Origin: Pseudaminobacter sp040049255
GTDB lineage: Bacteria > Pseudomonadota > Alphaproteobacteria > Rhizobiales > Rhizobiaceae
Assembly (NCBI RefSeq): GCF_040049255.1
Contig: NZ_JBDZDR010000008.1
Location: 62,001-126,000, forward strand
Length of the DNA: 64,000 nucleotides
Reading direction: 5' to 3'
How positions within the stretch are numbered: the first letter of the stretch is position 1; each line of letters opens with the position of its first letter. The position numbers and the translations under genes are program-made. Under the pieces are notes generated by a model. The model worked only from the letters and a program-made list of their open reading frames with translations, did no database searches and was not told the DNA's origin. Positions 17,866 to 25,332 of this stretch are shown in pieces.

Positions 17866-17943
17866 ATCCAGCCCCTTCGTTCAAGTGTTTCCCCGCTGTC
17901 TTCTCTATTCGAGCGCCACCCAATGCTCGAAAGGAAAAGACAC

Positions 17944-18372
17944 ATGTTTCGCAAGACCCTCTGGTTCATCCCTGCCGCCGCGGTTCTGGTTGCAGGCGGC
18001 ATCTCACTGGCCATGGCCGGCAAGCCGCCGGCCGGCCTGGACTACAGCCGTTCGCATGCCTCAAACGGCGGACACTATCTCGTTACCGTAGCACCCGGCA
18101 TCGATCCGATCCCGGTAGGCAAAATGCATGAATGGACCGTCACCGTCACAGGTCCCAATGGCCGCCCGGCAAAAGCCGAGATCGAGTTTGACGGCGGCAT
18201 GCCCCAGCACGGCCACGGGCTGCCTTCCGTGCCTCGCGTGACCGGCCAGGACGCTTCCGGCCGCAAGGTCGTCAGCGGCGTCAGATTCAACATGCCGGGC
18301 TGGTGGCGCATCGAGGTGAAGATCAATGGCGCGGCGGGCGCTGACACCGCCGTCTTCAACCTGGCGCTCTGA
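17944..18372 (+). CDS. Secreted FixH/YtkA-like protein
   Basis: Exported protein of 142 residues with an N-terminal signal or anchor (FRKTLWFIPAAAVLVAGGIS). The rest is an immunoglobulin-like YtkA/FixH-type domain: HEWTVTVTGPNGRPAKAEIE, then a Met/His-rich GGMPQHGHGLPS segment that could bind copper, and MPGWWRIEVKINGAAG. The ATG at 17944 is chosen because AGGAAAAG precedes it; a longer start at 17923 has no such site. Two bases separate it from the peroxidase gene, so the two are surely co-transcribed. Confidence 0.75.
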   Translation: MFRKTLWFIPAAAVLVAGGISLAMAGKPPAGLDYSRSHASNGGHYLVTVAPGIDPIPVGKMHEWTVTVTGPNGRPAKAEIEFDGGMPQHGHGLPSVPRVTGQDASGRKVVSGVRFNMPGWWRIEVKINGAAGADTAVFNLAL

Positions 18373-18374
18373 CC

Positions 18375-19517
18375 ATGCGCGGCACCTTGTTTCCCATCCG
18401 GGCCGTGGCTCTGATTGCCCTGGTGGCCCTGGCTGCCACGGCCTTTTTCTATCTGGGCCAAGGCAGCCCGTGGTCGGCCGAAGAGCGCCAGCGCATAGCG
18501 TCGTTGTCGCTCGGCGCCCTGCCGCCGCTGCCGCCCGACCCGTCCAACGCCGTCGGGGACATGCCCGCTGCCGCGGCCTTGGGAAAAGCGCTGTTCTTCG
18601 ACACGCGCCTCAGCGCCAATGGTCAGGTCGCCTGCGCGACCTGCCACCTTCCGGACAAGCAGTTTCAGGACAGCAAGCCGCTCGCTCAGGGCATTGGCAC
18701 GACCACGCGCCGCGCCATGCCCATCGCCGGCACGGCCTACAGCCCCTGGCTGTTCTGGGACGGGCGCACCGACAGCCAGTGGGCCCAGGCGCTGGGGCCG
18801 CTGGAGAGCCCGGTTGAACACGGAAGCAATCGCGCCGACATCGTGGCGACCGTGGCCAAGCACTATGCCGAAGCCTATGCCGACGTATTCGGCGTGGCTC
18901 CCGGCGACACCTCGGTCGACCGCGCCTTCAGCAATGTGGGCAAGGCGATCGCCGCGTTCGAGCGCACCATCATGCCTGCCGCGTCCGGTTTCGACCGGTA
19001 TGCCGACGCTCTGGCGGCGGGCAAGCCCTCCAATGCACTGTCGCCCGCGCAAATCGAAGGCTTGCGGCTGTTCATCGGCAAAGCCAGCTGCATCAATTGC
19101 CACAACGGCCCGCTGTTTACCGACAACGACTTCCACAACACGGGCGTGGCTTCCGTCCCGGCGCTGCCGGAGGATATCGGGCGAATGGACGGTGCTTCCA
19201 AGGTCCGACAGGACCCGTTCAACTGTCTTGGCGAGTTCAGCGATGCAGCACCTGCCGAGTGCGCGGAACTCGCGTTCATGAAAACGGAAGGAGAGGAGCT
19301 TGTGCGCGCGTTCAAGACGCCGTCGCTGCGCGATGTCGCCGGGCGGGCGCCATACATGCACGCAGGCCAGATCGCCAGCCTGGCTGAGGCGGTAGCGCAC
19401 TACAATGCCGCGCCGGCCGCTCCGGCCGGGCACAGCGAGTTGCGCCAGCTCGACCTGACGGCCGAGGAGCAGGCCAACCTGATCGCGTTTCTGGAATCCC
19501 TGACACCGACCGAGTAG
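18375..19517 (+). CDS. Di-haem cytochrome c peroxidase (MauG/CcpA superfamily)
   Basis: Periplasmic protein of 380 residues with a signal/anchor at residues about 7-27. Two CXXCH haem sites are present: CATCH in the N-terminal domain and CINCH in the C-terminal domain, the usual spacing for bacterial di-haem peroxidases that reduce hydrogen peroxide with cytochrome electrons. KALFFDTRLSANGQVACATC and FKTPSLRDVAGRAPYMHAGQ are typical family blocks. It pairs with the upstream FixH/YtkA-like gene, two bases away. Alternative members of the superfamily modify proteins (MauG), so the substrate is unsure. Confidence 0.88.
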   Translation: MRGTLFPIRAVALIALVALAATAFFYLGQGSPWSAEERQRIASLSLGALPPLPPDPSNAVGDMPAAAALGKALFFDTRLSANGQVACATCHLPDKQFQDSKPLAQGIGTTTRRAMPIAGTAYSPWLFWDGRTDSQWAQALGPLESPVEHGSNRADIVATVAKHYAEAYADVFGVAPGDTSVDRAFSNVGKAIAAFERTIMPAASGFDRYADALAAGKPSNALSPAQIEGLRLFIGKASCINCHNGPLFTDNDFHNTGVASVPALPEDIGRMDGASKVRQDPFNCLGEFSDAAPAECAELAFMKTEGEELVRAFKTPSLRDVAGRAPYMHAGQIASLAEAVAHYNAAPAAPAGHSELRQLDLTAEEQANLIAFLESLTPTE

Positions 19518-19591
19518 CGATCCCGCTCGGCGGCCGGGTCGACATCGCCAAAAATCGAAGTATCCTCTGCGTCTCTCTGGGGAAGCACGCA

Positions 19592-20047
19592 ATGGCTAGA
19601 AAGACGCCCGCCGACTCGCCCAAGGCCGCCGGCCAGGCCGCCGCAAAGCCGGCCCTGCTCGCGGGCGGCAACCCTCAAATCGCGAAAGGCGAGGGTGACG
19701 CTCCCGTCCAGGCCTATATCGCCGCCATGCCCGGCTGGAAGAGCGAAGTGGGACGCCGCCTCGACGAGCTGATCGTGCGTACCGTTCCGGGGGTGCGCAA
19801 GGCCGTCAAATGGAACTCGCCGCTGTACGGCGTGGAAGGCCAGGGCTGGTTCCTCGGCATTCACTGCTTCACCAGATATGTGAAGGTGGCCTTCTTCCGC
19901 GGCACGTCGCTGCATCCTGTTCCTCCCGGCGAATCCAGGAGCAAGGAGACGCGCTACCTCCATATCCATGAGGACGACCGGGTCGACGAAGCTCAACTCG
20001 CCGCCTGGGTCAAGCAGGCCAGCCAACTGCCTGGCGAACGGATGTGA
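19592..20047 (+). CDS. DUF1801-family protein
   Basis: Soluble 151-residue protein with the YdhG/DUF1801 fold: PVQAYIAAMPGWKSEVGRRL, then VRKAVKWNSPLYGVEGQGWF and CFTRYVKVAFFRG. The biochemical role of this family is unknown. The N-terminal 30 residues are a basic Ala/Lys-rich tail (KTPADSPKAAGQAAAKP). It is followed by a second DUF1801 gene 55 bases downstream, so the two form a divergent tandem pair rather than a recent duplication. Confidence 0.75.
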   Translation: MARKTPADSPKAAGQAAAKPALLAGGNPQIAKGEGDAPVQAYIAAMPGWKSEVGRRLDELIVRTVPGVRKAVKWNSPLYGVEGQGWFLGIHCFTRYVKVAFFRGTSLHPVPPGESRSKETRYLHIHEDDRVDEAQLAAWVKQASQLPGERM

Positions 20048-20102
20048 GCGACCCATGCGCGGAGGCTAGAGTGACAACCACGATGGAGAAGGCGAAGCAA
20101 GC

Positions 20103-20543
20103 ATGATGGCGAGCGGTTCGATTGAAGAGGGAGCGTCTCCCTCGCAGCTGATCGATGCGAGAATCAAGGAGCTCGGTGATTGGCGCGGTGAAATGCTCGC
20201 CCGCATCCGAAATCTCATCAGGCAGGCCGACCCCGACGTGGTCGAGGAGTGGAAGTGGCGAGGGGTTCCGGTGTGGTCGCACGATGGCATTATCTGCACC
20301 GGCGAGACCTACAAGAAGGTCGTGAAGATGACTTTCGCCAAGGGTGCTTCGCTGGAGGACCCCTCAGGCCTCTTCAACTCCAGCCTGGAGGGCAATACCC
20401 GACGAGCCATCGATTTCCACGAGGATGACAGCCTCGATGAGGAGGCCCTGAAGGCGCTCATTCGCGCCGCCGTGGCGCTGAACACATCTGCCAAGGCTGC
20501 AGCGCGCGCCGCCCGCTCTCAGAAGAGACCCAAAAGCGCCTGA
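20103..20543 (+). CDS. DUF1801-family protein, second copy
   Basis: 146 residues related to the gene just upstream: SQLIDARIKELGDWRGEMLARIRNLI, then VVEEWKWRGVPVWSHDGIICTGETYKKVVKMTF and a DSLDEEALKALIRAAVALN helix. The family has no known reaction. A basic tail (KAAARAARSQKRPKSA) resembles those seen in DNA-associated proteins, but that is only suggestive. Two adjacent ATG codons (20103 and 20106) are possible starts. A strong terminator lies 128 bases downstream. Confidence 0.75.
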   Translation: MMASGSIEEGASPSQLIDARIKELGDWRGEMLARIRNLIRQADPDVVEEWKWRGVPVWSHDGIICTGETYKKVVKMTFAKGASLEDPSGLFNSSLEGNTRRAIDFHEDDSLDEEALKALIRAAVALNTSAKAAARAARSQKRPKSA

Positions 20544-20670
20544 GGAGGCCAGCGGTAACAATCTTCGAAAGGGCGCCTCTGGCCTGCCGCATTTTTTCAC
20601 CTTGGCCGGAACCATTTTGTGAGAATGCCGTTATTGGGGCAGAGCCAACTAGGGGTAGGTGGCTATACAT

Positions 20671-20714
20671 AAAGAGCCTGTCTGAGTTCCACTCGGCAGG
20701 CTCTTTGCTTTTCC
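20671..20714 (+). terminator. Rho-independent terminator after the DUF1801 pair
   Basis: A 10-base perfect stem (AAAGAGCCTG and CAGGCTCTTT) with a 16-base loop, followed by GCTTTTCC. Its symmetry lets it also serve the convergent gene ending at 20760. Confidence 0.75.
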
Positions 20715-20759
20715 CCGCACTCGGAGACAGCGCCCGAAAAATGAGTTCTCTTGCGTTGG

Positions 20760-21167
20760 CTATTCCGCCGGCATCGGTTTGGAACCGACCACGTCGGCAT
20801 TTCGCTCATGCCGCAGCACGAGCCAGCCAAAGAGCACCATGTCGGCAAGCACGGCGAGTGAGCCGATGGCCGCAATGGGGTCGCCAGCGGGATTTCCTGA
20901 ATGTTCGAGCGCCACGCCTGTCGTGAGTACCACCGTGGCCACTATCCAGACACCCACCTGGATCCGCGCACTGCGGCTTCGGTCGATGCCCGGGTTGAGC
21001 CGATAGAATATCCCGAAAAGGAAAAGCGATACCCAGCCAAGCAGGTTCAGGTGTGCATGCGCCGGCATGGTGGAGTGATCCTGCGAGATCGCCATGACAA
21101 TACCCCACACCATGCCGACCAGAGCCAGCAGCACCGCTGCGCGAAAGCTTGTCGACGACGCTTTCAT
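20760..21167 (-). CDS. Small membrane protein resembling a haem-copper oxidase subunit I fragment
   Basis: 135 residues with four hydrophobic segments. The motif HSTMPAHAHLNLLGWVSLF near residue 30 contains three histidines in a context like the helix of quinol/cytochrome oxidase subunit I and NorB, and short proteins of this type are often annotated as cytochrome oxidase-like. It is too short to be an oxidase, so a haem- or metal-binding membrane sensor or accessory role is more likely. Stand-alone, leftward, ending near a bidirectional terminator. Confidence 0.65.
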   Translation of the reverse strand: MKASSTSFRAAVLLALVGMVWGIVMAISQDHSTMPAHAHLNLLGWVSLFLFGIFYRLNPGIDRSRSARIQVGVWIVATVVLTTGVALEHSGNPAGDPIAAIGSLAVLADMVLFGWLVLRHERNADVVGSKPMPAE

Positions 21168-21209
21168 TTCTTCCTCCCGTTCGTCGCGCCAGGGCCGGAA
21201 CTTCGAGGC

Positions 21210-21413
21210 TCAGGAGGACGGTTGCGGCGACATCTGCCTGCGCTGGCGAGGGCGCTTGCTTTGGGGGCGCTCAAGCCAGGCATCGTAGCGCCGGAGCTTT
21301 ATGATCTCGGTTGCGGCGACCAGAGCAATCTCCGCCAGATCGTCCCGGGTGAACGGTTCCGGGTCTCTTGCCAGCACAAGCAGCTCCTCTACCACGTCCA
21401 GCTTCCCAGACAT
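21210..21413 (-). CDS. Small protein of unknown function (67 residues)
   Basis: Not recognised. The start MSGKLDVVEELLVLARDPEP is chosen because GGAGG lies 8 bases before ATG 21413, one of the clearest ribosome sites in this part of the window. The body is an acidic helix (TRDDLAEIALVAATEIIKLRRY) and the tail is very basic (ERPQSKRPRQRRQMSP). No signal peptide. It ends 42 bases before the start of the next leftward gene and could be its upstream operon partner. Confidence 0.55.
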   Translation of the reverse strand: MSGKLDVVEELLVLARDPEPFTRDDLAEIALVAATEIIKLRRYDAWLERPQSKRPRQRRQMSPQPSS

Positions 21414-21766
21414 CGCGATTACCCTCCAGAGCCGCGGTTGATCCCGCGGCGCCATGAGCGTCTCAGACCGGCGACGGACTGAGCAAGTCGGGAAAAATGC
21501 TGACAAGCGAAAGAAGAGCCTGACGCAGTGCAGCTTACCCCAACAGAGGAACCAGCCTTGGCGGGAAGGACTATGGCAGAACCCGGCCGGCGCGAAAAAC
21601 GTCGCCGCCCCGGCTGCGGCTATCGGGTGCAAAGCAGTCGGGCAGCTGGTTTTCAGGACGTTCGGTTTGCCTTGCGAGCGTCCGCTGCGTCTTAAATTAA
21701 TTTGGAACAACGGCTCTCGCCATCGGTTGTGCGTTCCCTGTCCCAACCAGCAAAGGGATTGATGAC

Positions 21767-22069
21767 ATGAAAGCGCTCATCGCAACTGTAGCGGCATGCT
21801 GCCTCATGGCGCTTACCAGCGGACCGACATTTGCAGCTTGCCCCGATCGCCAAGCCGGCATTTCCAAGGACGGTACGCATGCCCCGCTAGAAACCCCGCA
21901 GCGCGATGCGGGCAAACCTGCGCAGAAGACCGGCGACACGATGCCACTGGCTTCCAAACAGGGTGGCGGCAACAAGGACCTCGCCACATCCCAGCAGGAT
22001 GTTGAGTCGCAACAGAAACACGGCAAGACAGCAGCCGCTCAGGCCGACCAGAACAACTGCAAGGACTGA
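21767..22069 (+). CDS. Small exported protein of unknown function
   Basis: 100 residues: a clear signal peptide (MKALIATVAACCLMALTSG, cleavage likely after TFA), then a short, hydrophilic, low-complexity mature part rich in Q, K, D and G with two cysteines (AACPDRQAG near the start and NNCKD at the end) that might form a disulphide. AAAGG precedes the ATG by about 8 bases. No family recognised; neighbours give no clue. Confidence 0.6.
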   Translation: MKALIATVAACCLMALTSGPTFAACPDRQAGISKDGTHAPLETPQRDAGKPAQKTGDTMPLASKQGGGNKDLATSQQDVESQQKHGKTAAAQADQNNCKD

Positions 22070-22265
22070 TGCTGCGCAAGCCGCGGTAGGAAGCCCTTCT
22101 GGTATCGGCCCAACAATCGAGAGTATCTCCCGATTTTGGTGATAACCGGCGATGAGCTGGCGCTCCTTTGGCGCGCCAGCTCATTTGGTATTCGCGGGTC
22201 CTTCCGGCCCCGCGGGTAACCCCCCCGGGCATCTAGTGCTTGAGGACGCTGCTGTCCCCTGCACG

Positions 22266-23153
22266 TCAGTCCAGCACTGGGTCTGTCCCCTTGAACACCT
22301 CGTGCGCAACCGCGGCAAAGGCTGCAACGGCACCCAGGCCGCGGGTTTCCTGCCTTGCGACGAGATATTCCCCCGCCGTGATCCGTAGGTCGGAAATGGG
22401 AATGGCACGCAGCCGCGGATCGCGCCCCAATTCCTGATCGAGCACGATACCGATGCCGATCCCTGCCGCGACGGCCTCCTTCACCGCTTCCCGGCTGCCG
22501 AGAACCAGGTGCGGTGGGATTTCGATTGAGTGGCTCGCCAGGGCCGTCTCGAACAGTTGACGTGTCATCGAGCCGGCCTCGCGTGTCACCAGGCGCTGGC
22601 CGAGAAGCTCTTGAGCCTTGATTTCACTGCGGTCCCACCAGGGGTGGCCCTCGTGCACAAGGATTTGCACCTGCTGGCAGACCAGTAGGTCGCAAGCGAA
22701 ATCCGGGTGTGGCGTCGGCATCGTCACGATGGCGACGTCGACCCGATTCTGCGCGACGAGGTCCAGCAGGCTGCTGGAGTTTTCCAGCCGCACGTCGAGC
22801 CGCACGCCCGGATGTGCGGCGGTAAACCGTTCCAGGATGGGCATGGCCACGTAAGGCGCGCACAGGCCGATTGCCAAGTGCCCGACGGCCAGGCTGCGCC
22901 CGCCATCCACCCGTGCCCCGATGTCGTCGAGCATGAGAATCACCTGCCTGACCCTTGGCAACAGGTCCAGGGCATCGGGTGTCAGTTCCACCCCTCCGGC
23001 CATGCGAATGAAGAGCCTGGTTCCGACCGCGTCCTCCAGCGATTTCACATGCTGGGTGATGGCCGGCTGGCTCACTCCCAACGCCTGGGCGGCGGCAGAA
23101 AAGGTGCGGTGACTGGCGACGGCATGGAAGGCGCGGAGCTGGGCGAGGTTCAT
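22266..23153 (-). CDS. LysR-family regulator of the aminoethylphosphonate operon
   Basis: Transcription regulator divergent from the phosphonate uptake operon. The helix-turn-helix is intact (LRAFHAVASHRTFSAAAQALG, VSQPAITQHVKSLED), followed by the effector domain (LENSSSLLDLVAQNRVDVAIV). It resembles the LysR group found beside aminoethylphosphonate catabolism genes. The start at 23153 (MNLAQLRAF) is where LysR domains usually begin; an in-frame ATG at 23174 would add seven residues, and neither has a good ribosome site. Confidence 0.85.
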   Translation of the reverse strand: MNLAQLRAFHAVASHRTFSAAAQALGVSQPAITQHVKSLEDAVGTRLFIRMAGGVELTPDALDLLPRVRQVILMLDDIGARVDGGRSLAVGHLAIGLCAPYVAMPILERFTAAHPGVRLDVRLENSSSLLDLVAQNRVDVAIVTMPTPHPDFACDLLVCQQVQILVHEGHPWWDRSEIKAQELLGQRLVTREAGSMTRQLFETALASHSIEIPPHLVLGSREAVKEAVAAGIGIGIVLDQELGRDPRLRAIPISDLRITAGEYLVARQETRGLGAVAAFAAVAHEVFKGTDPVLD

Positions 23154-23172
23154 GACGATTTTCTGCGGCTGC

Positions 23173-23218
23173 ATAAGTTCACGTTCATACGGGTGTCACA
23201 CGATTTAGCGAAACTTAT
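23173..23218. promoter_or_regulatory. Possible LysR operator between regulator and phosphonate operon
   Basis: ATAAGTT at 23173-23179 and its exact complement AACTTAT at 23212-23218 flank the divergent promoter region. Widely spaced inverted half-sites in such a gap suit a LysR-type regulator, though the spacing is long and the match could be chance. Confidence 0.3.
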
Positions 23219-23251
23219 AGCATAGAAGTTCTCGCAGCCTCGGAGTTTTTC

Positions 23252-24223
23252 ATGTCTACCCGTTCAATTTCCAACATCGCGCGGATTGCCGTTCTGGCTG
23301 CCACCGCAGTCACATTGGCAAGCGGCACGTCCCATGCCGCGGAGGTCGTCATCTACAACGCCTCCGACAGCGTCAACAGCGCGCTGGTCAGCGCTTTCAA
23401 CGAGAAGCACCCGGACATCGAAGTGAAATTCGTGTCGGGTTCCACCGGCCCGATCGCCGAACGCGCCATTGCCGAGAAGGCCAAGCCGCAGGCCGACGTG
23501 ATCTATCTCGTCAACAACTTCGCGCTCGAACAGCTCAAGCAGGCCGGCGTGTTCGAGCCCTATGAGCCGAAGGACTCCAAGATCGCTCCCGAGTTCCGCG
23601 ATCCCGATGGCTTCTACAACAAGTATTTCGCCACCACGATGTGCATGGTCGTCAACAAGGAGCGGCTGGAGCAGAAGGGCCTGCCCATGCCCACGACGTG
23701 GGAAGACCTGATCAAGCCGGTGTACAGCAAGGAAATTGCCCTGCCGTCGCCGCTCAAGTCGGGAACCGGTGGCGCAATCCTGTCGACCTTCGTCGACGCG
23801 TTCGGCTGGCCGTTCGTCGAGAACCTCAACGAGAACGTCTATCAGTATTCGGATGGCGGCTCGGGCGGTGCGGCCATGGCGGGCGCTGGCGAAGTCTCGA
23901 TCGGGTTGACATTCGACACCACCTGCTTCCAGACCAAGTCCTCCGGCAAGCCCGTGGAAATCGTCTACGGCCGCATCACGCCCAACGTGACGGAAGGCGG
24001 CGGCCTGGTTGCGGGCGGCCGCAACCCGACCGAGGCCAAGATTTTCCTCGACTTCATGGCCAGCAATGACGCGGCCGAGGTCCTGGGCAAGGTCGTTGGC
24101 GCTACCGCCGCCCCCGGCTACGGCCTCGTCGACCTCAAGGACATCACCCTGTGGGAAATGCGCCGCCCGGTCGACATGTCGGCCTTCAAGCGCGATTTCG
24201 CCACCCGCATCCTGAAGCAGTAA
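23252..24223 (+). CDS. Phosphonate-type ABC transporter substrate-binding protein
   Basis: Periplasmic binding protein of 323 residues: signal peptide (cleavage after SHA), then AEVVIYNASDSVNSALVSAF, the class of binding proteins shared by ferric and 2-aminoethylphosphonate transporters. KPQADVIYLVNNFALEQLK and NPTEAKIFLDFMASNDAAEVLG fit the family. The predicted ligand, 2-aminoethylphosphonate or a relative, rests on the operon: a phosphonate-associated LysR gene, PhnT-like ATPase and fused permease. The stop overlaps the next start (TAATG), so the genes are coupled. Confidence 0.85.
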   Translation: MSTRSISNIARIAVLAATAVTLASGTSHAAEVVIYNASDSVNSALVSAFNEKHPDIEVKFVSGSTGPIAERAIAEKAKPQADVIYLVNNFALEQLKQAGVFEPYEPKDSKIAPEFRDPDGFYNKYFATTMCMVVNKERLEQKGLPMPTTWEDLIKPVYSKEIALPSPLKSGTGGAILSTFVDAFGWPFVENLNENVYQYSDGGSGGAAMAGAGEVSIGLTFDTTCFQTKSSGKPVEIVYGRITPNVTEGGGLVAGGRNPTEAKIFLDFMASNDAAEVLGKVVGATAAPGYGLVDLKDITLWEMRRPVDMSAFKRDFATRILKQ

Positions 24224-25332
24224 TGGCGGACGCGGCCCTTCGCTTTGCACCGTCGCAGCCGGCCCTCACAGAGGGCCGGCCGCATCTGGCGGTTCGCAAC
24301 GTCGTCAAGGCCTATGGCAAGGGCCGTGCGGTTGACGACGTGACACTTGAACTCGCCAAGGGCGAGTTCGTGACCCTGCTCGGCGATTCCGGTTGCGGCA
24401 AGACTACGCTGCTCAGGATCATCGCCGGCTTCGCCCAGCCGGACGGCGGGCGCGTAACGAGGGCGGAGCAGGATGTCACCGACATGCCGCCCGCTCGCCG
24501 CCGCATGGGCTTCGTGTTCCAGTCCTATGCGTTGTTCCCGACGAAGACGGTCGCCGACAACATCGGCTTCGCGCTCACGATAGGCTCTCGGGACCGGAAG
24601 GAACGCGAGCGGCGCGTGGCCGAGCTTGCGCAACTCGCCGAAATCGACGGGTTGCTCGACCGATATCCGCATGAACTCTCGGGCGGCCAGCAACAGCGCG
24701 TGGCGCTGGCGCGCGCATTGGCTTGCGACCCGGAAGTGCTCCTGCTCGACGAGCCGATGTCGGCACTGGATGCGCGCATCCGCGTAAAGCTTCGCAACGA
24801 GCTGCGCGCAATCGTCGACAGGCTCGGCATCACCACCCTCTACGTGACGCACGACCAGGAGGAAGCGCTGGCGATGTCGGACCGGGTGGCCGTGATGCGC
24901 AACGGGCGCATCGAACAGATCGGAACCCCGGCGGAGATCTACCACCGCCCGCAATCCAGGTTCGTGGCCCAGTTCATCGGAAGCTCCAATCTCGTCGAAG
25001 GGCGCGTGGTTGCAGGCGGGCTGGATTCGTCGGGCGATTTCTGGCCGCTGGTCCTGGGGCCTCACCTGGCGCCCGGTGAAACCATCAACGTGCTCTACCG
25101 CCCCGAGCACATCGGGGTCGTGCAGGGTGGCGGCGGCGTTGCCGGCCAAATCGAGACAACCACCTTCCTCGGTCCTGTCGTTCGCCTCGGCGTGAGGCTT
25201 GCGTCCGGGCGCATCGTTATCGTGGACCGGCCCTCGCATGAGGCCGCCCGTCTCTGGTCGAGGGGCATGATGGTTTCGCTCAAGCCCGACGCGCAGCGCG
25301 CGATGATCATCCCTGGCGAGAACCAGCCATGA
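24223..25332 (+). CDS. ABC transporter ATP-binding protein, PhnT-like
   Basis: Energises uptake of the ligand captured by the upstream protein. Walker A (GDSGCGKTTL), Q-loop (FVFQSYALFP), signature (LSGGQQQRVALARAL), Walker B (VLLLDEPMSALDA) and the H-loop (TLYVTHDQEEAL) are all intact. A C-terminal TOBE-like regulatory domain follows from about residue 240. The 369-residue length fits PhnT. ATG 24223 overlaps the previous stop; the stop overlaps the permease start as ATGA. Confidence 0.92.
   Translation: MADAALRFAPSQPALTEGRPHLAVRNVVKAYGKGRAVDDVTLELAKGEFVTLLGDSGCGKTTLLRIIAGFAQPDGGRVTRAEQDVTDMPPARRRMGFVFQSYALFPTKTVADNIGFALTIGSRDRKERERRVAELAQLAEIDGLLDRYPHELSGGQQQRVALARALACDPEVLLLDEPMSALDARIRVKLRNELRAIVDRLGITTLYVTHDQEEALAMSDRVAVMRNGRIEQIGTPAEIYHRPQSRFVAQFIGSSNLVEGRVVAGGLDSSGDFWPLVLGPHLAPGETINVLYRPEHIGVVQGGGGVAGQIETTTFLGPVVRLGVRLASGRIVIVDRPSHEAARLWSRGMMVSLKPDAQRAMIIPGENQP

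Noticed and set aside
18075..19592. 505-codon frame antisense to the peroxidase gene
   Set aside because: The sense strand carries two intact haem motifs and a signal peptide; the antisense frame has nothing recognisable.
23264..24250. 328-codon frame antisense to the phosphonate-binding protein
   Set aside because: Mirror frame of a well-supported gene.
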